A stretch of DNA of 64,000 bases from a virus: the IMG/VR virus record IMGVR_UViG_3300018004_000004, positions 124,001-188,000 of that record; one strand, written 5' to 3'. The position numbers and the translations under genes are program-made. Positions 56,279 to 63,214 of the stretch are shown piece by piece (position 1 is the stretch's first letter; the number at the start of each line of letters is the position of its first letter). Below the pieces are notes generated by a model. It was given only the letters and a program-made list of their open reading frames with translations. It was not told where the DNA came from and ran no database searches.

Positions 56279-56509
56279 ATGAGTGCAATCAAAGGCTCAG
56301 TTCGTAACTTCCTTCTTGGCAGGCCCGAACCTGTCAAGAAGGAAACTCCCGCGGATAAGCTTGCGCCCAGTCTGTGGGAGAAGAAGCAGCAAGTATACAA
56401 TGCCATCCGTAAGTATCAGGATGGCGAGTACAACAATCGCTGCGTCCTGGTTGGCCAGCTTGATGTTGCATTGAGCGGGCTCTATGATGAGCTCGTGAAG
56501 ATCTTGTGA
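56279..56509 (+). CDS. Small hypothetical protein
   Basis: This 76-residue protein starts at ATG 56279 behind AAAGGAC. It is a basic, helical protein (RKYQDGEYNNRCVLVGQLDV) with a helical tail. It ends on a TGATG overlap. Function unknown. Confidence 0.5.
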   Translation: MSAIKGSVRNFLLGRPEPVKKETPADKLAPSLWEKKQQVYNAIRKYQDGEYNNRCVLVGQLDVALSGLYDELVKIL

Positions 56510-56694
56510 TGCTCTACCCACTTTCACCCGACATAGTCGCAGAGCTGCAGAAGCAAAGCCACGCTTGGAAGTGGTGTTTTCACTGCAAGCACAAAGGCAA
56601 ATCAGAATGGAAACCTGCTGTGCAGTATTGTCCTGACTGCAAGCAGGTATTCTGTAAAGATCATTTGTCTTGTGCATGTGGCTCGGATGACTAG
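56509..56694 (+). CDS. Small zinc-finger protein
   Basis: This 61-residue protein starts on the TGATG overlap. It has CFHCKHKG, then CPDCKQVFCKDHLSCACG, a dense Cys/His pattern like a treble-clef or B-box zinc finger. It precedes the cREC gene. Function unknown, perhaps a nucleic-acid or protein adapter. Confidence 0.6.
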   Translation: MLYPLSPDIVAELQKQSHAWKWCFHCKHKGKSEWKPAVQYCPDCKQVFCKDHLSCACGSDD

Positions 56695-56703
56695 GAGATC
56701 ATA

Positions 56704-57087
56704 GTGTCCAAACCACTCATAACAATACCAGCTGGATCCAGAGTTCTGTTGATAGAGGATTCTGGTGCTCGTATTGAATGGTTTCGTGAGCGTATTACTG
56801 AACGGCTGGATGTCGCTTGGACTCCCGAGATGGCACTAGAGCGCGCCGGACACTGTCTGGAATACGATTTGATCTTCTTGGATCACGATGCCAAGTGGAA
56901 TGATCCTCGTGTTACATTCTACGAGGCAGCATTGAGAATGGAACAACTTGAGTACCCAGGCACTGTGGTGATTCATTCACTCAATACGCCTGGCGCCAAG
57001 CGAATGGAGTATGCTTTGGGTCGGAATGCCAAGGTTGTACTATTGCGGTATGGCACATTCGAAATCGAGGTGAAGCATGGCTCTTGA
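56704..57087 (+). CDS. Cyclic-phosphate-processing receiver-like (cREC) protein
   Basis: This 127-residue protein starts with GTG at 56704, behind GGAGATC. It has the receiver-like pattern VLLIEDSGARIEWF (Glu18/Asp19), then YDLIFLDHDAKW (D60-H61-D62), and VVIHSLNTPGAKRM (His91). This set of D, D-H-D and H-S-x-N is the signature of the cREC family, which is thought to process 2',3'-cyclic phosphates at RNA ends. It fits with the P-loop kinase at 63817 and the ligase at 49276 in a possible end-repair set, though these genes are scattered. Activity is not shown. Confidence 0.75.
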   Translation: MSKPLITIPAGSRVLLIEDSGARIEWFRERITERLDVAWTPEMALERAGHCLEYDLIFLDHDAKWNDPRVTFYEAALRMEQLEYPGTVVIHSLNTPGAKRMEYALGRNAKVVLLRYGTFEIEVKHGS

Positions 57088-57775
57088 GGAAGTGATTCAG
57101 AGCCTATGGGTAAGCGGTAAACTCTCACCTATGGAGCACCTTTCAATAAGCTCCTACTTAAGGCATGGACATGAGTTCCATCTGTACACGTACGAGCCTG
57201 TTGATAACATCCCTCCTGGCACTATCGTAAAGGATGCGAATAGCATCATACCTTTGGATATGTACGATCCAAAGGACTTTACTTCTCTCGCTCTGTTCTC
57301 CGATTTCTTCCGTTACAAGCTGTTGCTTGATTGTGGTGGTTGGTGGTCAGATACAGACGCAGTGTGCATGCACACGTTTGACTTTGACTCACCTTATGTA
57401 TTCTCGTCCGAGGATACTAAGGAAGATGGTTGGCAAGTCAACGGAGGCACCATCAAAGCACCAAAGAACAGCGACGTCATGGCTTATTGCTGGCGGCGTT
57501 GTTTGGATACAGATCCACACACGGAACTGTGGGGAGTGTGCGGTCCTACATTGATCGCACAAGCCGTGAAGAAGATGTGGTTAGTCAGGTATGTGCAAGC
57601 TCCACATATCTTCTGTTCAGTGCCATGGTGGATGGTGTGGGACTTCAAGGACTTGGCATTCAAACCTGATCCGCTGGCATATGCCGTCCACTTGTGGAAT
57701 GCAATGTGGATCCAGGAACAGATGGATAAGAGTTTGATACCAACAAGTCTGAAGGAGGCAGCGTATGGCTCTTGA
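57077..57775 (+). CDS. GT32-like glycosyltransferase
   Basis: This 232-residue protein starts at ATG 57077 behind GAGGTG, overlapping the cREC gene by 11 bases. IQSLWVSGKLSPMEHLSISS and YTYEP are followed by ALFSDFFRYKLLLDCGGWWS and the DXD motif in SDTDAVC (Asp92/Asp94), the core of GT32/OCH1-type sugar transferases. The later WQVNGGTIKAPKNSD matches the part that closes the acceptor site. Phage sugar transferases can modify virion proteins or DNA, or change the host surface; which one applies cannot be told here. Confidence 0.75.
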   Translation: MALEEVIQSLWVSGKLSPMEHLSISSYLRHGHEFHLYTYEPVDNIPPGTIVKDANSIIPLDMYDPKDFTSLALFSDFFRYKLLLDCGGWWSDTDAVCMHTFDFDSPYVFSSEDTKEDGWQVNGGTIKAPKNSDVMAYCWRRCLDTDPHTELWGVCGPTLIAQAVKKMWLVRYVQAPHIFCSVPWWMVWDFKDLAFKPDPLAYAVHLWNAMWIQEQMDKSLIPTSLKEAAYGS

Positions 57776-58475
57776 GGACATTCGAGCACCAGGACGTCAT
57801 GGAGCAAACATATACCGCATTGTCTATCGCTTCCTGCATGCTAACATTGGGAAGCCTTGGGCTAGCGTGTATTCCCGTTTGTGCGCCGTGGCCGATTCAC
57901 GCACGTACAAAGGCGAAGAGATCCGTCGTTGTATCGGCTATGAAGTCGATATCAATGGCTTCAGGACGAAGCGTTGGCGCAATGATCTCTTCGTCGATGA
58001 CGGTGGTATCCTGCGTGAGTTCAAGCAGGATCCCTGGAAGACGAGTTGGGACAGGGCAAGGAAGAATGCCTCTGTCACACGAATCCTCTTCGCGAAGGAT
58101 GGGCCTGATCTCTGGTATGAGATTACAGAGATCCCTGACGGGCCGCGCGCATCTAAGTACACCAAGATGCACAAGACCTGGTTCAGGGTCCTGCGTACGA
58201 TCGTAAAGGACACGCGTCCTTTGGATGAATGGGAGATTGAACGTGCTAAGATGGGTCTTACCAAGGCACAGCAAGGCAAGAAGAAGTGGTACAAGGAGAT
58301 CTCGACTGAGACGTACCACAGGACACAGGTAGGAAGCAAGCTACTGCATATTCTCCAGATAGTGGCTGCGAAGCGCAATCCACCTGGGTATAAGATCCTT
58401 CGGCTCGAGTATCACTGGAACCATGCCAAGGATGAGCACTCTATGAGTGCTTATGTTTCCGGACAAAGTCAATAA
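57765..58475 (+). CDS. Hypothetical protein
   Basis: This 236-residue protein starts at ATG 57765 behind AAGGAGG, overlapping the previous gene by 11 bases with the same ATGGCTCTTGAGGA junction as that gene. It has a helical N-terminus, then CAVADSRTYKGEEIRRC and RWRNDLFVDDGGILREF, and a basic helical C-terminal half. No family identified. It may share the sugar-transfer pathway with the preceding gene, by context only. Confidence 0.6.
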   Translation: MALEDIRAPGRHGANIYRIVYRFLHANIGKPWASVYSRLCAVADSRTYKGEEIRRCIGYEVDINGFRTKRWRNDLFVDDGGILREFKQDPWKTSWDRARKNASVTRILFAKDGPDLWYEITEIPDGPRASKYTKMHKTWFRVLRTIVKDTRPLDEWEIERAKMGLTKAQQGKKKWYKEISTETYHRTQVGSKLLHILQIVAAKRNPPGYKILRLEYHWNHAKDEHSMSAYVSGQSQ

Positions 58476-58478
58476 TCA

Positions 58479-58608
58479 GGAACGTACTGAACGTTCCAAG
58501 CATAAGCAGGACTGTCATGGTTTGGCCTCACTGATTATGTAGCACGTTAGTGGCCATACCTTAAGCCTTGTGTTATCATAGGCTTCAGTCCTGCTTTACG
58601 TGTTTTTG
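58479..58608 (+). ncRNA. Structured candidate RNA with 11-bp closing stem and T-tract
   Basis: A hairpin GGAACGT/ACGTTCC (58479-58497) is followed by AAGCAGGACTG (58504-58514), which pairs perfectly with CAGTCCTGCTT (58586-58596). The enclosed part forms TGGCC-tc-ACT/AGT-GGCCA (58523-58556) and AAGCCT/AGGCTT (58563-58585), giving a three-way junction. TTTACGTGTTTTT follows, so it may also terminate transcription. It lies in a 163-base gap between genes. Confidence 0.6.
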
Positions 58609-58638
58609 GAGATGTATTCTGCAATAGGGGTGATGCAT

Positions 58639-59034
58639 ATGTCAACACTCAGAAATGCCTGGCAACGTTTCCTGCATTGGGATTTGGCGTACGCTGTCCG
58701 AGATTGGTTCGTCCAGATCTACCTCGAACGCGTTGTCCAATACCATGCTGTGACCAGCCAGGTCCTGTTCGACTTTAAGAACGGCGAATGGGAAGAGCTG
58801 ATCAGTGGTCCAGAAGACGATCGCACCAGTGGATTGGTGCACGTATTCATCGATCAGATGCTAGCCACCGGCGACCCAGCAAAGCTGGTGATCGTAGTTC
58901 ATACTCGCCAGGACAGTGGGTATGTCATGGGTATGACCCACGAGAAGAAACACAAGACATTCTTCTTCAGGGCCGGCACGTATGAAATGGCCCAGGCTTT
59001 CACAGACATCTGTCTGTGGATCAAGGAGGCATAG
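58639..59034 (+). CDS. Hypothetical protein
   Basis: This 131-residue protein starts at ATG 58639 (MSTLRNAWQRF), about six bases after AGGGGTG; other in-frame ATGs at 58612 and 58633 have less well spaced sites. It is mixed alpha/beta with TSQVLFDFKNGEWEELISG and LVIVVHTRQDSGYVMGM. The structured RNA just upstream could influence its expression. Function unknown. Confidence 0.55.
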   Translation: MSTLRNAWQRFLHWDLAYAVRDWFVQIYLERVVQYHAVTSQVLFDFKNGEWEELISGPEDDRTSGLVHVFIDQMLATGDPAKLVIVVHTRQDSGYVMGMTHEKKHKTFFFRAGTYEMAQAFTDICLWIKEA

Positions 59035-59142
59035 ATGGTGAGCTCGATCCTTCTTGGATTAGCCGCCCTTTGTCTCTGGTTGGCAGGTGCTATTCGCTTC
59101 CCAGAGGCTTTTGGGCTGCGAACCCGAAAGAGAGGCCACTAA
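59035..59142 (+). CDS. Small one-helix membrane protein
   Basis: This 35-residue protein starts at ATG 59035 behind AAGGAGG, right after the previous stop. It has a hydrophobic helix (SILLGLAALCLWLAGAI) and a basic tail. It ends on a TAATG overlap. Function unknown. Confidence 0.5.
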   Translation: MVSSILLGLAALCLWLAGAIRFPEAFGLRTRKRGH

Positions 59143-59369
59143 TGGCCAAGTTGAAGGCAAACGTTCGCCCACGGCGCTGCAAACGCGACACACGTGTGTT
59201 TAAGGGCACGTGCTCGAACTGCCGCGACAAGAAAGTGGATGTAACCAAGGTCAAAGGCAGTCAGGTATGCATGGATAAGTGCCTGTCTGGCCTGATCATG
59301 GACAGACCGAAGGTATCTGATCCAGGCATCCTTCAGATACTGAAAGATGGCGTGCTCGGCACAAGTTAA
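59142..59369 (+). CDS. Small basic Cys protein
   Basis: This 75-residue protein starts on the TAATG overlap. The N-terminus is Arg/Lys-rich (KANVRPRRCKRD) and has CSNCRDKKV and CMDKC, a possible zinc site for nucleic-acid contact. Function unknown. Confidence 0.5.
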   Translation: MAKLKANVRPRRCKRDTRVFKGTCSNCRDKKVDVTKVKGSQVCMDKCLSGLIMDRPKVSDPGILQILKDGVLGTS

Positions 59370-59375
59370 GGCTCT

Positions 59376-59870
59376 ATGCTCTACAAATGTAAGAGATCAG
59401 GATGTAAGAACAGATTCTCCCGGAAAGGTATAGGAAAAGGGAGAAAACTATACTGTTCAGAGGAATGCGCCGATTTCATGCGCAACCAAAGATGGCGCCT
59501 TAAACATCCCGATAAGAGACGCCAATATTTGAACGAATGGCAGGAACAAAACCTTCCATTTCTTATGTTCTGGACGGCGAAGGGCAGAGCATCAAAGAAG
59601 CACTTAGATTTTGACATTGATGTCTCTGATGTCATTATTCCTGAGTTCTGTCCGGTGCTTGGTATTAGATTAGAGACCAAGCGCAATAAAGCAACCAGGT
59701 TCACTACTTCACCTTCCCTTGACAGGATAGATTCGACCAAGGGTTATGTGAAGGGTAATGTGCGCGTTATCTCCGCGCGCGCCAACTGTTTGAAGAACAA
59801 TGCTACAGTTGAAGAACTGGAGATGGTTCTGGCTGATTTAAGGGCCATTACTGGAGGATCCCATGGGTGA
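59376..59870 (+). CDS. HNH-like endonuclease
   Basis: This 164-residue protein begins with a zinc finger (CKRSGCKNRFSRKG, CSEEC) and a basic helix. The core PSLDRIDSTKGYVKGNVRVI has the D-R-D...GY...GNV pattern also seen in the 4311-4709 HNH protein. It ends inside the next gene's ribosome site and start. It is probably a free-standing homing or repair-type nuclease. Confidence 0.75.
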   Translation: MLYKCKRSGCKNRFSRKGIGKGRKLYCSEECADFMRNQRWRLKHPDKRRQYLNEWQEQNLPFLMFWTAKGRASKKHLDFDIDVSDVIIPEFCPVLGIRLETKRNKATRFTTSPSLDRIDSTKGYVKGNVRVISARANCLKNNATVEELEMVLADLRAITGGSHG

Positions 59871-59970
59871 TAACTTAGCAGGGCCTCTCGTAAGGGAAGC
59901 TATCAACCTATGCTTCCTCATACTTGTTCTCTGGGGCGCTTGGCGTCTACTAAGAAAGAAGCATAAGTGA
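59863..59970 (+). CDS. Small one-helix membrane protein
   Basis: This 35-residue protein starts at ATG 59863 behind GGAGG. A helix (AINLCFLILVLWGAWRLL) is followed by a short basic tail. It overlaps the HNH stop and ends on a TGATG overlap. Function unknown. Confidence 0.5.
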   Translation: MGDNLAGPLVREAINLCFLILVLWGAWRLLRKKHK

Positions 59971-60179
59971 TGCCAATCATACTTATGCTGATTTCTTATT
60001 GCCTCCCCAGAAGAAATATAAAGACGTTTCTTTCTGGACAACTGCCACCATCTAAGTGGGATGATACCTTGCCAGTATGGAAGAGATACAGAGCGAAGTA
60101 CTCACAAAGGACCTTACAAGCTATTCATCCGAAACCTCCCATTGATTTGGAACCTCTTTGGGAAGATGTGGAGGTGTAA
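59970..60179 (+). CDS. Small hypothetical protein
   Basis: This 69-residue protein starts on the TGATG overlap. It has a short hydrophobic N-terminus (IILMLISYCL), a basic middle (KRYRAKYSQRT), and an acidic end (LWEDVEV). Its stop lies just inside the RNase H start. Function unknown. Confidence 0.5.
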   Translation: MPIILMLISYCLPRRNIKTFLSGQLPPSKWDDTLPVWKRYRAKYSQRTLQAIHPKPPIDLEPLWEDVEV

Positions 60180-60708
60180 TATCTACTTTTTTTTCGATGC
60201 CAACAGGTACTCATCTGTATTCACCCGGAAAGCCATACAGAACAAAGAGATAGGCAGTCTCTGGCTGACTTCCTGGCGTGATGTAGATACCAACGTGCGA
60301 CACGACATAGCGTACAAAGCCGAGACTAACAATCAGGCTGAGTACACCAGCATGCTGAACATCCTTAAGCATATCCGTGCCAACGCTCCTGGCATACGTC
60401 ACTGGCTGTCAGAGGCTACCATCATTGGTGACTCCCAGCTGGTGATTAACCAGATGACTGGCGAGTATGCCATTAAGGAAGAAGGACTTAGACCTCTGTT
60501 TCTGGAGGCGGTCAACCTCGTACACGTGTTGAAGGAAGAGTTCGACATCGTGGTACGTTTTTATTGGGTCCCGCGGGAGCTGAATAATGAAGCTCTCGAT
60601 CTCACCGCCAGGCTGAAAGATCTTCCTTCTCATCTACCTGTGACGGCCGAGGATATCGTGAAGGGACAAGCTGATGCAGAAGACCAGGGAAACGGAACTG
60701 AACCCTGA
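60166..60708 (+). CDS. RNase H-like protein
   Basis: This 180-residue protein is placed at ATG 60166; a GGAGGTG lies after it, so a later unusual start cannot be ruled out. It has the RNase HI-type residues: Asp11 in IYFFFDAN, Glu59 in TNNQAEYTSM, Asp89 in IIGDSQLVINQ, and a final Asp in PRELNNEALDLTA. These match the RNase H fold that digests RNA in RNA-DNA hybrids; the final residues are more like the RVT_3 branch. A run of eight T (60185-60192) near the start could allow slippage. It may process primers or hybrids. Confidence 0.7.
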   Translation: MWRCNIYFFFDANRYSSVFTRKAIQNKEIGSLWLTSWRDVDTNVRHDIAYKAETNNQAEYTSMLNILKHIRANAPGIRHWLSEATIIGDSQLVINQMTGEYAIKEEGLRPLFLEAVNLVHVLKEEFDIVVRFYWVPRELNNEALDLTARLKDLPSHLPVTAEDIVKGQADAEDQGNGTEP

Positions 60709-61093
60709 TCTGGTCGTTGGCAGGGAAACTACCATCGACCGGCTGGGAAGGATCGTCTCCGATGCTGTCGAGCAGAAGAAGACGACCTTCCCTCAGCAAG
60801 TAATGTTGCTTCGGTCCTACGCCAGGAAGTTGTGCCCTGTCTACATGAACTGTCGCAGGGAGAACTGGTGTTGGCTGTGCAACTCTGGCGAGCGGGGTGT
60901 TTACAACCGCGGCGCGCTATGTTTGGAGTGTAAGCTGCTCGATAACTCCGCGCGTCTTCACTACAACAAGACATTGGTGCAGATCTCACAGACCGCGCAC
61001 AATCACACGGACCAAAGCGTGCCTATGAATGAGATCGGCAACAGTACTACAGAATCCAGTGAATGGCCGCGTGAGCGGACTACTCTGGGTTAG
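60674..61093 (+). CDS. Small zinc-motif protein
   Basis: This 139-residue protein starts at ATG 60674, inside the RNase H gene end. It has CPVYMNC, CWLCN and CLECK, four Cys in zinc-like spacing, in the middle, with basic helical flanks. Function unknown; it follows the RNase H gene and may act with nucleic acid. Confidence 0.5.
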   Translation: MQKTRETELNPDLVVGRETTIDRLGRIVSDAVEQKKTTFPQQVMLLRSYARKLCPVYMNCRRENWCWLCNSGERGVYNRGALCLECKLLDNSARLHYNKTLVQISQTAHNHTDQSVPMNEIGNSTTESSEWPRERTTLG

Positions 61094-61100
61094 GTGGTTG

Positions 61101-61155
61101 CAGGAAGCAGGCAAGCTAGGGCATAGACACCTGCCGTTTATGCTCTAGCTTCCTG
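61101..61155 (+). ncRNA. Candidate structured RNA hairpin with possible pseudoknot
   Basis: CAGGAA (61101-61106) pairs with TTCCTG (61150-61155). GCTAGGGCATA (61115-61125) pairs with TATGCTCTAGC (61139-61149; one G-U), so the long arm abuts the outer stem. GCAGG (61107-61111) can pair with CCTGC (61130-61134) in the loop as a pseudoknot. No T-tract follows. It precedes the 61184 gene. Confidence 0.45.
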
Positions 61156-61183
61156 TATCTATCTCGATTAGGAGAATCAGACC

Positions 61184-61627
61184 ATGAGTCAGAACAACAG
61201 ACAGTACCGCGGCGCCACGGTCGCGGAGTTCATTCCACAGGATCAGTTGGAAGAGATCAAGAAGTTTGCTCTCGGCCCTCAGACCTTGGAAGGGAAACTG
61301 GCGCTGTACGCGAAGTACGCCACGGAGCATGAGGTGGCCAATCCGAAGGATCCGAAGCGAAAGGATCGTCGGAGCCGTCTCGGTTCCTTCATCAACAAGA
61401 TGTTCAATACCGAGCTCGTTCTGCCTTCCACTGGCCGGCGTCAGCAGATCGGCAAAGCGATCAAGTTCGGGAAGGAATATCTCCAGGATCACTCCGATGT
61501 GTCCGTGTATTACGCGGCCGCCATGGGAGCTGCCCTCGAGTACCGCGAATGGATGGCCTGTATTGGCGGCCTTTCCGAAGCGCAACAGCTCGCAGTTCTG
61601 AACAACGACCAAGAGATCCCAGCGTAA
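61184..61627 (+). CDS. Isolated GC-rich gene of unknown function
   Basis: This 147-residue protein starts at ATG 61184 (MSQNNRQYRGATVAEF) behind TTAGGAG. GC-rich third codon positions and intergenic hairpins on both sides resemble the genes at 43051 and 51992. It is helical and basic (NPKDPKRKDRRSRL, then GRRQQIGKAIKFGKEYL) and ends acidic. Function unknown. Confidence 0.55.
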   Translation: MSQNNRQYRGATVAEFIPQDQLEEIKKFALGPQTLEGKLALYAKYATEHEVANPKDPKRKDRRSRLGSFINKMFNTELVLPSTGRRQQIGKAIKFGKEYLQDHSDVSVYYAAAMGAALEYREWMACIGGLSEAQQLAVLNNDQEIPA

Positions 61628-61668
61628 TCTGATCTGTAACAGATCACGTGCTCTTAGAAAGGAGTATC

Positions 61669-61935
61669 ATGGTACGGCTAGGTGATCGAGTCAAAGACGA
61701 AATCAGTGGATTCACTGGTATCGTCACGGGACGCTTCGAATATTTGTATGGTTGCGTCCGTGCTTTTGTCCAGCCTGAAAAGATGGACAAAGGCAAACTA
61801 CTTGACGGTAATACCTTTGATGAGGATCAGCTGATCGTTGTCAAAGCAGCAGTGAGAGAAGGGGTTCCACCAAAGTCCAAGGTTCCAACTGGTGGTCCCC
61901 GAAGTCTCCGTGAAGTAGCTGGCGAGCGTCGCTAA
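61669..61935 (+). CDS. Small KOW/SH3-like protein
   Basis: This 88-residue protein starts at ATG 61669 behind AAAGGAG. MVRLGDRVKDEISGFTGIVT with a G-x-x-V and G-F-x-G-x-V pattern resembles a KOW or SH3-type barrel. The tail is basic and Pro-rich. A small barrel protein like this is common in phages; role unknown. Confidence 0.55.
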   Translation: MVRLGDRVKDEISGFTGIVTGRFEYLYGCVRAFVQPEKMDKGKLLDGNTFDEDQLIVVKAAVREGVPPKSKVPTGGPRSLREVAGERR

Positions 61936-61962
61936 GTACTAGCGTAGCTCAGTTCACGAGTT

Positions 61963-62030
61963 GGGAGGGTGGTTCGGAGACGGCACGGACTAATAACATC
62001 CGTGCTGTGTCCAACCATCTTCCTCTTTGT
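61963..62030 (+). terminator. Long two-lobed terminator
   Basis: GGGAGGGTGGTT (61963-61974) pairs with AACCATCTTCC (62013-62023; a few G-U). GCACGGA (61983-61989) pairs with TCCGTGC (61999-62005) inside it. TTTGTTTG follows directly. Confidence 0.65.
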
Positions 62031-62052
62031 TTGATCATAGAAGGGGTCTTTC

Positions 62053-62244
62053 ATGCAACGTAATAAGTTAGCTGAAGCCCAGCTGATGTGTCTGCTAGCT
62101 CTTCTCCTTAGCGCGCTTTTGCTGCTGGGGAATATCTATCAGATGACAGTCATTGCAGAGCAGAAGATTCGTATCAAACAGCTCTGGCAAGATGCACAGC
62201 CCTGTATCATGAAGGGTGTGATGCCTCATGCCTCTCGACGTTAG
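62053..62244 (+). CDS. Small membrane protein
   Basis: This 63-residue protein starts at ATG 62053 behind AAGGGG. It has a strong hydrophobic helix (CLLALLLSALLLLGNIYQM) and a basic C-terminal part. It overlaps the next gene's start. Function unknown. Confidence 0.5.
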   Translation: MQRNKLAEAQLMCLLALLLSALLLLGNIYQMTVIAEQKIRIKQLWQDAQPCIMKGVMPHASRR

Positions 62245-62578
62245 ACCAGGAACACCCTTTGTTCGGGTATATAGCGTAAAGCATTTGGATTCTTTGATTC
62301 AGCGGGAGAAGCATATCTTCCAGCTGATTATGAACGATCGTCCCCCGGGCCCATCGCAAGTCAGACCAGATGGTACTCACGAGGTTGTGATGACTGTCCG
62401 ACCAAAGGGCTTCTTTGCCAGTTGGTCGGCAGAATGTAGGCAATCAGATTTCGGATATGAGTTGCTCTCTCGTGTCCTCGGTGACTGGAAAGGCAAGTAT
62501 GATGTTACTGTCTATTGCTTTGATCCAGACTGGTCGGCCCATGAAATAGCCCAGGAGATCTTGGAGTGGGGAACCTAG
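62228..62578 (+). CDS. Small hypothetical protein
   Basis: This 116-residue protein starts at ATG 62228, preceded by AGGGTGTG. It is alpha/beta with EVVMTVRPKGFFASWSAE and YDVTVYCFDPDWSAHEI. It overlaps the next gene by 13 bases. Function unknown. Confidence 0.5.
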   Translation: MPLDVRPGTPFVRVYSVKHLDSLIQREKHIFQLIMNDRPPGPSQVRPDGTHEVVMTVRPKGFFASWSAECRQSDFGYELLSRVLGDWKGKYDVTVYCFDPDWSAHEIAQEILEWGT

Positions 62579-62802
62579 TAAAAGGAAGCTTTGTACGCCG
62601 TCGTGAAGACGGGTGTATTGGCGTCGTATCAGAAGTACGACCGGATGGCTATGCTTATGTCCGGTGGCTGCTCAGCTGGGATGAGACAGTGAGAGCTGCC
62701 CGGTATTGGTTGGACTACGTCAACATGGGAGATGTAGAAGAGCTGCCCGGCAATGAAGTGACGGAGCCGTTGTTCGACATAAAGAGATTGATCTTGGGAT
62801 GA
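62566..62802 (+). CDS. Small SH3-like protein (GTG start)
   Basis: This 78-residue protein starts with GTG at 62566, eight bases after AGGAG. It begins GNLVKGSFVRRREDGCIGVV and VRPDGYAYVRWL, a KOW/SH3-like pattern similar to the 61669 protein. The tail is acidic. Function unknown. Confidence 0.5.
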   Translation: MGNLVKGSFVRRREDGCIGVVSEVRPDGYAYVRWLLSWDETVRAARYWLDYVNMGDVEELPGNEVTEPLFDIKRLILG

Positions 62803-62842
62803 CGAGAGTCATTCCAATACTCCGCACCATGGAAGGAGCAGT

Positions 62843-63202
62843 ATGGCTGAAAAGCAGATGAAGGTGCTCTGTCGCGAGCATTTCTTCGACCTACTTGATA
62901 GTGGGCACGAGGAGTTTCGCATCAAGACAGTGACACCTGGGAAGAACAGGCGCGAGATTCAGGAGGACGCTCCTTTTGATAAGGACGACCCGATGAGTTA
63001 CGTGCTTGTGAATCTCATTTTCGATGAGATCACCATCTTTGCCAAGGGTGATTTCTCGGCCCACGACATCGCCGAGGCGCAACGAGTCTACGGCGGAATC
63101 GAATCGAGCAGCTTCCAAGCTCAGATCGATCGACTGAAGAATGACGTCAAGGAGCTCAAGCAGCAGTTGTTAGTGCTCTCGAAGCTCCTTCAACCGGCGT
63201 AA
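62843..63202 (+). CDS. Small coiled-coil protein
   Basis: This 119-residue protein starts at ATG 62843 behind GGAAGGAGC. The first 85 residues are mixed with charged beta segments; the C-terminus is a clear coiled coil (AQIDRLKNDVKELKQQLLVL). It is likely to form dimers or larger assemblies. Function unknown. Confidence 0.55.
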   Translation: MAEKQMKVLCREHFFDLLDSGHEEFRIKTVTPGKNRREIQEDAPFDKDDPMSYVLVNLIFDEITIFAKGDFSAHDIAEAQRVYGGIESSSFQAQIDRLKNDVKELKQQLLVLSKLLQPA

Positions 63203-63214
63203 AGGACAGCTATG

